A stretch of DNA of 64,000 nucleotides from Thermothielavioides terrestris NRRL 8126 (lineage: Eukaryota; Ascomycota; Sordariomycetes; Sordariales; Chaetomiaceae). The notes under the pieces are model-generated. The model saw only the letters and a list, made by a program, of their open reading frames with translations, was not told the DNA's origin and ran no database searches. This document shows positions 12,847 to 23,564 of this stretch, piece after piece. Position 1 is the stretch's first letter, and each line of letters opens with the position of its first letter. Made by a program: the position numbers and the translations under genes. The stretch is from contig NC_016460.1 of assembly GCF_000226115.1 (NCBI RefSeq), forward strand, positions 4,092,001 to 4,156,000, in the 5' to 3' direction.

Positions 12847-14284
12847 AGACTACTCTATAAGAAACGACAACGATAAAACGAATATAGCTTAGTAGTACCA
12901 CTAGGCGTATAGTCACCCTAATACGTTTAGCTATAGCCTTATTACGAAAAGACGATAAAAGAAATATAGGTATAGGGAAATCCCGACGCGCTAACTAAGT
13001 CTACTTCCTTAAATGTGGGTAGTCCTTTAGCCTTACCCTAGCGTCAACCCTATAGTACTATAGGATATCTAGGCGTAAGCTAATAGGAGGCGAGGTTGAT
13101 GGCCAATATATAACCTACTCTAGGATCTCTGAGGTAGGACAGGGGCAGATATTAAAATTGCTATAACTACTCTAGTCGATAGGTTGGTTCGATAGAGGGT
13201 CGAGGCGTAGGATAAAACGGGGATAGGGCTACGATAGGAGATAGGGCCGTCTCTAGCCCTACTCTATAGCCTCTTTGTCTTTAGATAACACTAGGTTGCT
13301 AGTAGGCGAATATACGGTACCCTTATCTAGCGACGAGAGCACCTCTATAATCGGCTACCTATTGGACCCGCTAGGGGTCTAGGGAAGAGGATTAGTATAT
13401 TTGTAGCGAATATATATAAGGTCCTTAGTAGGCGAAGACGAATAGCGCTAGGGACATAGGGTAAAAAGGACTAGGGCAATGTCGCGCCTAGCGAGAGTCG
13501 AACTATAGCCGCTCTACAAAGAGGGGCTAGACTATAGCGAACTTAAAATATAGTCGACGAGATAGTTGTTAATGTTAACAATGGTTGTAATAGCGTCGAC
13601 TAGATAGTGTATTTTACATTAGTAGGCTTCCTTATTATTTATTAGGCGATAAGTTAAGTAGATAGCTAGCTAAGTAGAGGCATCTAGGGAGGAAGTGGGT
13701 AGATTGTAGGGCACTAGGGCCCTATAGCGGCTTAGCGTAGTAGGGGAAGTAACTAGGGTCTAAGGGATAGTACGAGTTGGGGTCCGCTCGATAGTGGATA
13801 AGGGAAGTAGTGCTAGCTAAGTAGGGACATAGTACGCCTATACGTTGTTAAAAGTAGTCTAGAAAGACTAAGCTAGTTTCTGGAATTTATACTTAAAGAC
13901 TATATAGTAGGCGGGCTATAAGCTTGTCTTCTTCTAGGCGGGGGTCTCGATAGCCTAGCCTATATTATATACTTTGAGAATTTTCTTTAGACTAGACCAA
14001 AGGCGGAGGTTTATTGCCTATAACGTAGAGTCCTATTTATATATTGTATAGGCCTTACGATATTCCTTATAGGATTTGCCGTAGCTAGGGGTATATTCGA
14101 CCTTAGTGCTACTAAGGAGGTAAGCGACGTATTGTATATAGAACTCTCCCTTGTCGGGGAGTAGTTCGTTTTCTTTGTTGTCGAAGTCTCCCTTGACAAC
14201 GAACCTACCGATCGATAGCTTATTATTCTTCTAGCGATTATTTCGATTCTATAATATCGTAGTTAGCGAGCGACTCAAGTCTAT
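12839..14284 (-). pseudogene. Antisense ORF of about 480 codons in the LTR element, unknown function
   Basis: Between the chromodomain end and the 3' LTR, one minus-strand frame can be read from about 14284 to a TGA at 12839-12841. By hand translation its internal stops are about 26 TAG, one TAA and no TGA. That is the pattern left when RIP turns CAG or TGG into TAG in a once-open frame; upstream of about 14300 the same frame fills with TAA. The start is uncertain because ATG can become ATA by RIP; an ATA at 14282-14284 is my best guess. The product would be basic, with Glu/Asp/Lys-rich stretches near its start (NKENELLPDKGEF) and later Ser/Pro/Leu-rich segments. I recognise no domain. It is convergent to pol and nearly touches its end. 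Confidence 0.6.
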
Positions 14285-14930
14285 AACGAGATCATCCTAG
14301 AGGCACTCACGTTATAGTCTTCGTTATTATCGCCGCTAGGATAGTGGCCTACGCCCCTACCTCTAAGAGCGGTAATAGCGACTAACATTTTAACGATCCT
14401 ATATATAAACGTAATAGGCGAGTTTTAGGAACTATATCGCTATTAGGGCAAGGGACGAAAAGACTTTGGCTAGAGCTAAGGTAGAAATGAATAGTATGCT
14501 CGAGGATATAGATAGATATATAGAGAGAATATAGAAAGAGGGGAATATATATAAGGTGGGATAGAGGGACGTTGTTAGTATATAAAGAGGGAAGAAACTA
14601 GATTATAAGAGAGGAGGGGGATATATACATTGAGTATAGGAGGGAAACGTAAGAAAGTTGGGTTATATAAAAAGAGGGGCTTTTAATGGCGACAAGTAGG
14701 GTCGAATCGTATACAATTAGTAGATATACCTAATACGGCGTAGTTGCTCTGTATAAACGTATAAAGAGAGGAGGGGGCCAATCAACGGCTTGCTAGGGCG
14801 ATGTAAACAAACAACTTACGCCTAGGTAGCAGGACGGCTACGAATAGTAAGACCTTAGCGGGCAACTACCCTGAACTCGACTACGCCGATGCTCAATACG
14901 GCGTCGTATATACCCCAACTCGACCGCCTA
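14285..14930. other. Non-coding 3' segment of the LTR element
   Basis: This RIP-mutated sequence lies between the antisense ORF and the polypurine tract. No frame on either strand shows the TAG-only pattern. It may hold the promoter or leader of the antisense ORF; that is inference only. Confidence 0.4.
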
Positions 14931-14945
14931 GCGGGGCGGGGGGGG
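14931..14945 (+). other. Polypurine tract before the 3' LTR
   Basis: A G-rich run (about GCGGGGCGGGGGGG) ends two bases before the 3' LTR, where the plus-strand primer of LTR retrotransposons lies. One C interrupts it. Confidence 0.65.
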
Positions 14946-14947
14946 TA

Positions 14948-15197
14948 TATTATAGACCGGGCTGTACCTGGGCTAGGTATATGGGGGCTACGCCTAGGAT
15001 CTGTGGCGGCCCTGGGGCGGACCTGTGGCGGGCCCGCCTCGTGCCCAGAATAACGTTGGCCCGAACCTACTCCGCGAGCCCTTGAAAACTCTGTGTACGA
15101 GGACCGTAGCCTGTACTTCTCCTTTTCCTTTCCTTAAGGTAGTTGAATAGAACATCGTGCGCTTGTCTGTAGAACGCCACAAGGCCAGCACGTTACA
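14948..15197 (+). repeat. 3' LTR
   Basis: This is a 250-bp partner of 7627-7876. Its first 50 bp are RIP-mutated (TGTTACA has become TATTATA), while its outer 180 bp keep many TpG and CpA and instead show CpG-to-TpG changes. It ends CGTTACA, followed by the target copy GATAG. Confidence 0.95.
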
Positions 15198-15202
15198 GAT
15201 AG

Positions 15203-16880
15203 CCTCGATAGCGAAATATAGTTCAACGCCTTAGAAATAGCGTTTAGTAACTACAATATTATAGCCGACTAGATCTAGTACTTTAATAGGCACTTCTTCC
15301 AATATTATCCTGTCGTTTAAATATATAAGCTTATATTCGAAGAGTAGTTTAGCTATAGCGTATATAGCTTCTAGAGCCTTAACAATATTATAGAATCTAA
15401 GTAGAATAATATATACCCTAAGGATTGTATCTACTGCCTATTAGTGATAGATAGCTTCTTAGGGCACTATACGTTGGATATCTACAAATACTACTTTATA
15501 TACAACATTATTATCGAGTTTTTACTATCGTATTCATTGTATAAGATATAGCTAATAGATATAGGTATATTCCAATATATTAAGAAGGTATATCAAATAT
15601 ACCTTCGCTAGGTAGTTCGCTAGGGCGAGCTAACCTTTATATATATATAGTTCGTTGAGAACCTCTAAGTTCGTTGCTTTGCCTAGAGCCAAATCTATTA
15701 CTAGTTCTAATATACAACTAGTAAATCGTTAATAAAGGCTTTACAAAGAATAGGATTATCTCTAGCTTTATAAGGTTAGGGATATAGCTATTAAATTATA
15801 CTATCTATATCGCTAAGCTCGAAGATGCTGACCTCTAGGCTAATAGCGTAGTATATCCTTCGTTGCTTCTAAAGTAGGATCGCTAAGAGTTGGCTACTAA
15901 AGGCGTTGAACGCCTCTAAACCAAGTATAACAATATATTTAGCTCCCTAATACATTGTTATATTATAGATATCGCTACTACAATATAAGAAGGTTAGTTT
16001 ATATAGAAGTACCTTACTATATTTATAGCCGACAATAAACAATGGCTAATATCGTATACTGTAAAGCGAGCTAGGGGGCGTTTAGTCTAGCTATTTAGCA
16101 CTGTTATTACTAGCGTATCTATCGAAGATATCTACTATATATAGGCTACTTACAATCAAAGGTATATAGAGGCTATTACTAAGGAATCTTATAAAGCAGT
16201 GAAGAACATTGTATATACTAGGGAAAAGGAGCTTAAAAAGGAGTAGATAGAATAGAAAAAGATACTAAGCAACAAGGTTATAGGCAATAGCCGCCTATAG
16301 ATAGCAACCTTCGAAGAATTCCTTGAAAAGACTAGCTAGACCAACGACATTATACCTCTTAATCCCAACGACCGTTCAATCTTTAATATATAGTATAACG
16401 AAGATCCTTTATCTAAGCCCTTTTTCTTTATCGATACAATAGACGAAGAACCGAATACCTATAGGCTAGAGCGACTACTATACAATTTCCTAGTACTAGA
16501 GCTAGAGCTAACGCAACGCAATATTCAGGTAGGTAATAAATAGGAGCTACTTACCGACAAAGATGATAGCCTCTCCTAGATGTAATCTAACGACGATAAT
16601 ATCGACGATAATGCCAACGATAATACTGATTCGCCTCTACTATATAGAAGCACTTACAACGGCGAAGACGCTCGCTAACCGGCCTACAATAGGATCAATA
16701 AGCTTATTACAAAGTGGTAGGTACGTAAGGCGAGGAGGTACGTAGCGTAGGAAGCTCAACACTAAGAATCTACAGCTAGGGAGGATCGTAATAGTTCGCT
16801 ATATATACAGATACACCTAGATAGTAATAGCGAGCTAATATCTATAGGTTTAGCCGCCTTACAATAAGTAGGTAGCAGTC
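15203..16880 (+). pseudogene. 3' part of the DDE transposase (second and third Asp)
   Basis: This continues the frame broken at 7626. The second catalytic aspartate lies in VIDSFLGHY (codon 15450-15452) and the third in IDIGIFQ (codon 15558-15560), with exactly 35 residues between them: a DD35D transposase, as in Fot1/pogo. The block around the third Asp matches the family pattern QPLDxGxF with RIP damage. Stops are mainly TAG. The C-terminal part is AT-rich, charged and poorly defined, so the end is approximate. Confidence 0.78.
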
Positions 16881-17048
16881 AAAGGCGTATAGTCAAGGGA
16901 GTAGTCGGGGTGTATAGTCAGGGCACGTAAGCTGGCTATATATTATATAAGTATATTTCAATTTGATCTAGATCGAATTTTATTACGTTTTTAAGCTTTT
17001 TGAGCTATCCTACGTATTTGTAGGGTAGTCGAATTGATGCGGTTACGA

Positions 17049-17196
17049 ATTACGATACTTTGTGCTAGGACGCGATCATATATAAAAATGGGTACGGAGG
17101 TGTCCGGTTTTTTTGGGGTGTCCAGCAATTTTATGCCCCTCTCTTCTGGAAGAAGAGAGGGCTACGAAAATACCCACTTTTCCTTTGGCCCTTGGG
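17049..17196 (-). repeat. Right terminal inverted repeat of the Fot1-like element
   Basis: Inverted partner of 6564-6712, including the 11-bp hairpin. The outermost 100 bp are nearly identical to the left end apart from transitions. Confidence 0.88.
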
Positions 17197-17198
17197 TA

Positions 17199-19632
17199 AT
17201 AGAAAAGCCACGCTGCACAGTACTGTACACTAGCTAAGGCAGTCACAGTCACTTTTTTGTAGGCAGGAAACGCACTCTTATCCGGCTTCTGGATGGGAAT
17301 TCTCCCCGACATCAAGCACCAAACCCGACTCGCCCCTGTTACACGGGATCTGTGAACAGCACAGCGGAAGGCTCACCAATGATTGCCATGCGCTGGAGTG
17401 CTGTAATTCGATGCATATTCACACGTCTGCCACCGACACGGAGCCGGACAACCTGAGGCCGGGTATTGAGTGGCAGGGGAAGCAGGCGGCTGACAGGCTC
17501 TGGTCTCTCGCGCGACTAGTCCCTGATCCTTTCCGGCCGCCGAGAGGCAACAGGGATCAATGGTTTTCCCGGTCACTTCCCCACGTTGCCGGAGACGGGG
17601 AGCCGCCAGAAGTCGCTGCAAGCTGGCCATCGGTAGGAATTAGCGGTATATGTCGAGACATAAGCAACTGATCACGATGAATCACTTGGCAATGTGCTAT
17701 CTGCCCACCCATCCTGACACTGGTGGTTTTAATGCCTTCGGGCTTCGTCTGGTGATTGTCCGAGGGAGCTGCTCAGTGGGCGGCCCAACGCCGAGCCGAG
17801 CCCGTTCTATCGGATGGCATGTATGTGTCTTCCCTTGGACACTGTGGAGGACGGCCTTGTGTGGGCCCAGTGGGGCAAACTAGTCCACGACGAGGATAGC
17901 TGGACCCTGGACCCGAGCAATCAGGCGGACGGAAAGCTGCCGCACCGCTGTGCAGTGCTTGGTTCCATGCTCTGATGCATGGCAACGAAGGCTCGCAACG
18001 ATCGGCTGCTCTTCAGGGGGGAGCCGTTCGCTCGAAACCAGCGAGCTGCATGCACAACGGCTGAAGTGGAACGGGAGTCCATACTAGTAATTACTTCAAG
18101 GTTGGAAACGAGCCACGGAGGGATCAAGTTGCCACTAGCCAGTGGTCGACTTGAATGATACGGCGCAACTGTAACGTCAACATTCGAAATCTCGAGGCTG
18201 GTTCATTCTGAGCCAGAGGCTCTTTGCCCAGCATTACAACTAGTGCCCTTGTAAGTGGAATGCTTTGTGCTGAGCACCATCGTCCGGCATGACACTTCCT
18301 GGCAGGTCGACTAGCTCAGGTCACATCGCATGGGCCGCGGGATGCAGAGTAAGTGAGAAGTAAATGGAAATTAGGTACTGTGTAGAACGTGGCTGCTTTA
18401 CACGTTTACTTGCTTCCAAGTCAGATTCCATCCATGGTGCGTCCTGCTTTCTTCACAGAGCAGGTCCCAGAAAGGTCGTGCGCAAGTTGACCAGCTTGGT
18501 GCGTTCCTCAAGTACCTACGGAATAGACTATCCGTATATGGGAGAGATCTGCTTGTGCCTCCAACTTTCACGGAGGTCCCTTACCTTACGGAGTACCGGA
18601 TACTGTTGGTATTTACATGTGCATTTCATGATTACACCGATCACAGCGCTCTGACTCTCAGACACTGGCTCCAGCATGCACCAAAACCATTTCTCTTCCG
18701 GGCGGTATACTGCCAACACAGGACCTATTGTCAACTCTGGATAAGATAAAAGAAAATGAGCAGGCGGTCGGACTTTGGTAATTAACCGCCGGTACGTATA
18801 CCAAGTAAATGGTCCGTGAGAGATCCACGACAGTGGTGCGCGTTGCGGACCCACGCGGCGACTTGACCTTCTCCGGTATGGCCTGGACAGGTGCGGAAAG
18901 TACACTCCATGCACTACACTTATTCCAGGTTAGTGCACGCACTGCAGTGGCCGGGCCTGGGCATCCAGGTTCCGCCCACACCTCGCTAGTGTAGCTAGTA
19001 CAGTGCCGTATGCAAAGATGACACTGTCCTTCTGTTTCCCGGCTAATGCTAGCCGCCGCGCTGGGCCTTGCCCCAATTTCGCCATCCCGTGCAGCCAGGG
19101 CCCCCAGGGGTTGTGGACTGGTTTCCATCTCTTCCACTTGTGTGTGTGCGCCGCCTTGAGGTGTGGCCCGCTCGTTCCCGCCTCCACCGAACAGCCCAGC
19201 AGCCAGCCTGCCTTAGCTTCGCTACCGACCTAGGTATCTCGCGGGGCCCAGCCCTCCTTGCTCTTTGCAACACACCAACACCACGATGCGGTCGTCGCTC
19301 TGAGCGTTTGGAAAGCAAGGAGCGATTTTGCAGCAAGAACAGCGAGCGCAAGAATAATACCTAGCAATTGCGTCGGAATAGCATGCGTCTGTCGACCTCG
19401 CTGTCGAGCCCCTCCCCGCCTCTGCCTCTCCGATAGCTTCTGCTCCCCACCGCTTCCGCTGCCCACCCGGCCACCCGCCCGCCCGCCGTTGTCGCTGCCT
19501 TCTGCCGACCCTACCTCCACTCTCCTGCCTGATCGTGCTGTGGTCTGTTGACGAGCGCGCGCCCTACGTCCCACCACACACGCACGCACACAAAGTCAGC
19601 CCGCAACGCCAGAAATCCCGCTTTCCAGGACA
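17199..19632. other. Intergenic region and long leader of the zinc-finger gene
   Basis: No gene is recognised. Composition returns abruptly to normal at the transposon edge. The last 400 bases are pyrimidine-rich and probably contain the transcription start and 5' UTR of the transcription factor at 19633. Confidence 0.5.
19385..19525 (+). promoter_or_regulatory. CT-rich tract upstream of the transcription factor
   Basis: This is a nearly continuous C/T stretch about 110 to 250 nt before the ATG. Such tracts often mark core promoters or leaders of strongly expressed fungal genes. No TATA box is evident. Confidence 0.35.
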
Positions 19633-22600
19633 ATGACAGTGTCAAGCGAGGCCGAGGGCAAGGTCGACGCTGTGCCTGCCATGTCGGATTCGTCCTCTCC
19701 CTCGACTGCGGGCGCACCGGCGCCCGCTGGCGATGAAGCCGGTAAGTTTTGTTGCAGAATGCAGCATCGTCTCCTCCGCACCCCTTTAATCTGCACCTCC
19801 CCCAAGCCTGCCCGCGCCGTTGCATGGCAATCGCTTCGTTTCCCGCGCGGAGCGCCGGAGCCTTGGCTGACCAAGTGTGCTGTTCCAATGCGCAAGCCTC
19901 CACGATCATGGTCAATACCAAAACTCCCGCCGCCGCCAGCGCCGCCGCCGCCGCCCCCTTCCCTCCGCCCAAGACGGACAAACCCCGGCCCCACGTCTGC
20001 GGGACCTGCCAGCGCTCCTTCGCCCGGCTGGAGCATTTGAAACGCCATGAGCGATCCCACACTAAGGAGAAGCCATTCGAGTGTCCCGAGTGTGCGCGAT
20101 GCTTTGCCCGCCGTGATCTGCTCTTGCGGCACCAGCAGAAGCTGCACCAGACGACCACCCCGTCGTCCCGCCCTCGCAATCGCCGAGAGAGCGCCAGCGG
20201 GGCGACGCCGGGCGGCAGCCGAGTGCGGAAGAACAGCATTGTGGGCTCCAATGCTCCCGCTGCCGGCACCAATGCCGCCTCCATGAGGCCCAGGGCGAAT
20301 ACAATTAGCCACGTCGACGGTGCGGCCATGCAGATGATTGCTGCCGCCAATGCGCAGGTTTCGCGGATGCCCCCTACCCACAGCCGCCATCCAAGTCTGG
20401 TCGGCCTGCCGACACACGGCCTTGAAGCCTTTGGTATGGCTGCGGCCCTGGCACATCGCGGGGCGCCGCTCGGTCTGCCCAAGCTGGAGACGCATGGGAT
20501 CCACGGCATGGACTTCTCGAGCGGACTTAGAACGGCCCCGCCATTGCCCTTCGGCACCGATTTCGAGCTGGACGGCCTGTTCTTTAACACCTCCCCGGGC
20601 TCTACCATCAACCCTAATGCGCTTCACTACAACGATTCGCCGCCTTCCATGGCTATGGATCCCCTCTCTCCTTTCCCCCATGGTCTCCCCGACATGTCGG
20701 CCGGCCAGTCGCTGGACGAAACCTTGGACTGGCTGCCAGGTTTCGAGCACCAGATGTCCTTCAACAACGGGCCGGCCGAGACCGCCGTGGACGGCTCTTC
20801 ACCCTCCGCTCTTAGCACCACTAGCCAGAGCGGAATCAGCGACGTCATGGTGGACGGGTCGAACCATCACACCGCCTCGGTCGTGACGAGCTCAATGTGG
20901 CAGTCCTCCATCATGGGCCCGCCGCAGATGTCCAACCCGTTCTCTCTCGACATGAGTGGCTCCGTCTTTCCTGACCTCCTGAACGGCGCGCCCTTGTCCC
21001 CGCAGCCGTCGTCGGCCAAGACCATGGGGGACAGCTACTTCTCGACCCCTCCGCCCTCGCTCAGCTCCCTGAGCCCGACCGTCGTCTCGGGCTTGAACAG
21101 CCAGAATCTGAACCAAACGCTCAATTTCGGTGCCGGTCCGGAGACGCCGTCCTCGATGAATGGTAGTAATCATGGCACCTTACCCGTCTCGACAATCACT
21201 GATTCAACAAGAAATGCCATCCTAGGTGCCCTGTCGGCCTCTCAGGCGTCCCAATTCGGGTCGCGGAGATACTCCTTCACCACGCCGATGTCCCCCACCA
21301 CCGCACAGTCGCCGCCACCCGCCGCCCACACAAGCGCCAGCACCAGCATTACCAACGCCGCCTCCGGCAACGGCGGCGGCATGAGCAGCAGCAGCAGCAG
21401 CAGCAGCAGCGGCATCGCCGATCTAACCACCGCCCTACCGAGTACCCCAGCCTTGCGGCGATACGTCGGCGCGTACCTGCGATACTTCCACCCCCACCTG
21501 CCGTTTGTCCACGTACCGACGCTATCATTCGAGACCCCTGCGCATCTGTTGACTAACGGGCAAAATAGCGGCGTTGGTGGGAGTGGGTGCTTGCTTCTTT
21601 CTATGGCAGCCATTGGCGCCCTGTTTGAGTCGGAACACCAGGCTTCCATGGAGCTGTTTGGGATGGCCAAAAAGATGATCCAGCTGTATCTCGACGAGAG
21701 GAGGAAGGCGAACGTAAGAAAGGCAGAATCCATCCGGCGCACGCCCCTGTCGGACCAGAATTCACAGCAGCAGGAATCCTCCGTCGAGACGCCCGTGTGG
21801 TTGGTTCAGGCGATGCTCCTGAATGTCGTGTATGGCCATAACTGCGGAGACAAGCGGTCCGGAGAGATAGCATCCACCCACGCTGCCGCCTTAGTAAGTC
21901 TTGCTCACGGGGCGGAGTTGTTGCGGCCGGTGCGCGTCGAGCCAGCAGCACCGAGGGACGTCGAGATGCTGGATGCGGACGGTGCCGGCGCTTGGAACGG
22001 TTACGGGAGGGAGCATGCCGACGACCAGGCCGAGTGGCTGCGTTGGAAGACCATGGAGGAGCGGAAGCGGACCCTCTACGCCGTCTTCATCCTGTCCAGC
22101 CTGTTGGTGTTGGCGTATAACCACACCCCGGCCCTTACGAACTCGGAGATCCTGCTCGATCTCCCCTGCGACGAAGAGTTCTTCGCCGCCGAGACCGCCG
22201 CCGCCTTCCGTGAAAAAGGCGGAGTTAGCGCAGCCAACTACAACCGGGTGACATTCCATGAGGCTTTGGGGGAGCTGCTGCGGACGAACGAAAAACAGCA
22301 GAAGCGTCCATTCGCCGATGTCCACACACCTTTCGGCCTGGCGGGCCTCGATGTACACGACCCGCCCAAGAGCGAACTGAAGACGAGCAGCTTTGGCTGT
22401 CTGATCCTGATCCATGCGCTCCACAACTACATCTGGGAGACGCGCCAACGGCATCACAGCAATGTCTGGACGAATGAGGAAACCGAGAAGATGCACCGCC
22501 ACATCGAGCCCGCGCTCCAGGCATGGCACAGCGTTTGGGCTAGCGATCCCCGGCACAGCCCGGAACGGCCGAACCCCTACGGCGCAGGGCCGCTCTCGGC

Positions 22601-23564
22601 TGACTGCGTCCCGTTGCACGATCTTGCTTATGTTCGCCTTTTTGTCAACCTCTCGCGGTCCAAGGAGAAGTTCTGGTTACGTGACTGGGACGGCATGGCC
22701 CAGGAGCTGGCAAACGGCAGCGAGATTGTCCAACACACGGAGCCCTCGCCCTCCTCCAACGCAGACTCGGCCATTACCGACTCGTCCATCGCCACCGGGA
22801 CTACGTCCATTACGCTCGACTCCCCGTCCACGCAGTCTTCTCCCTCTCCCGAGCTGACGCTCTCCGGCACCATCAATCCCGCCCTGACCCAGCAGCCGAT
22901 GTTGAGTCATGCTGAGACTGCCGGCAACCGATCGGTGTCGCGCAAGGAGAAGCATTTACGGAAAGCGGCCTCTTTCGCGGCCGAGTCCCTCTGTGGCTCG
23001 GACAAGCTCGGCGTAGCCTTTGCCAACTTGACAAGCCGTGAGCTACCTCTGCAGGCGACGCTCTGCGTCTTCGACTGTGCCCAGGTCCTAGCGGAGTGGG
23101 TCGCCACCGTCCAGGACCGTGTCGGCCGCTACCTCGGAATCATCGGCCGAGACAATGTTGATTTTTCGCAAGTGCCGGCGATCATGCTGCTAGAAGAGGA
23201 GGACTTGAAATTGCTGGGGAAAATCGATGAGATTATTCGCGGTGCCCAAGCCAAGATGGACATGGACGCAGTTCAGGCTGGCAGTGTGGGTGGCGGTGGC
23301 AACGGCGCGGTGTCCGGCATGGACAGCAGATTGCAGATGGACGACAGCGCGGGGTACGCCTCGAAGCTCCTGCGGGTCACGGCATACATGTTTGACAAAG
23401 CCGCTGTATGGCCTGGTGAGTTTGCCGACCACTTCGGGCCTTGAGTGTTTCCCCCCAGCTTGCTGACCGGATGTGTAGTGACCCGCCTGATTACGTCCTG
23501 CCTCGAGACCCACGCGAACCGGATGCGTGCACGCGCCGAGAGATCCATTCTGGCCCTCAACTGA
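19633..23564 (+). CDS. C2H2 zinc-finger, Fungal_trans-domain transcription factor (ADR1/AmdX type)
   Basis: Three exons: 19633-19741, 19897-23415, 23479-23564, about 1,237 aa. Both introns start GTAAGT/GTGAGT and have CTGAC branch points; the second ends GTAG and joins ...VWP to VTRLITSCLE, replacing a stop at 23444. Two adjacent C2H2 fingers lie at residues about 71-91 (CGTCQRSFARLEHLKRHERSH) and 99-120 (CPECARCFARRDLLLRHQQ, then KLH). Long Ser/Pro/Gly-rich stretches follow, with a polyserine run near 535 encoded by an AGC repeat at 21383-21410. A Fungal_trans-like helical domain begins near residue 554 (RRYVGAYLRYFHPHLPFVH). It should be a nuclear, sequence-specific regulator. ADR1 and AmdX are the closest architectures I know, but target genes cannot be inferred. 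ATG at 19681 (MSDSS) is an alternative start. The acceptor at 19896 is an unusual AAG. Confidence 0.85.

Larger units (their letters stand above)
7622..15202 (+). mobile_element. Tf1/sushi-type Ty3/gypsy chromovirus, complete but RIP-inactivated
   Basis: The element spans 7627-15197 (7,571 bp) with two LTRs of exactly 250 bp and a perfect 5-bp target duplication GATAG at 7622-7626 and 15198-15202. Order: 5' LTR, self-priming PBS, gag with zinc knuckle, protease, reverse transcriptase (YLDD box), RNase H, integrase, chromodomain, a 2.1-kb extra region carrying an antisense ORF, polypurine tract, 3' LTR. RT before integrase marks Ty3/gypsy, the C-terminal chromodomain marks a chromovirus, and the self-complementary primer site marks the Tf1/sushi branch. 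Coding frames are riddled with TAG stops from RIP, so this copy cannot move by itself. It sits inside the transposase gene of the Fot1-like element. Confidence 0.93.
6562..17198. mobile_element. Fot1/pogo-like DNA transposon, interrupted and RIP-mutated
   Basis: The ends at 6564 and 17196 are inverted copies of one another (about 145 bp, roughly 90% alike) and each is flanked by TA (6562-6563 and 17197-17198), the target duplication of Tc1/mariner-pogo elements. Removing the inserted retrotransposon plus one 5-bp target copy leaves an element of about 3.06 kb, a normal size for Fot1-like transposons. The interior is saturated with TpA and nearly lacks CpA and TpG, as expected after RIP. The interior encodes a broken DDE transposase; see the two pseudogene entries. 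Confidence 0.88.

Noticed and set aside
19596..20750. Two long minus-strand frames (366 and 384 codons) over the zinc-finger gene
   Set aside because: Both are antisense to the C2H2 fingers and polyalanine-coding stretch; no homology-like motifs.
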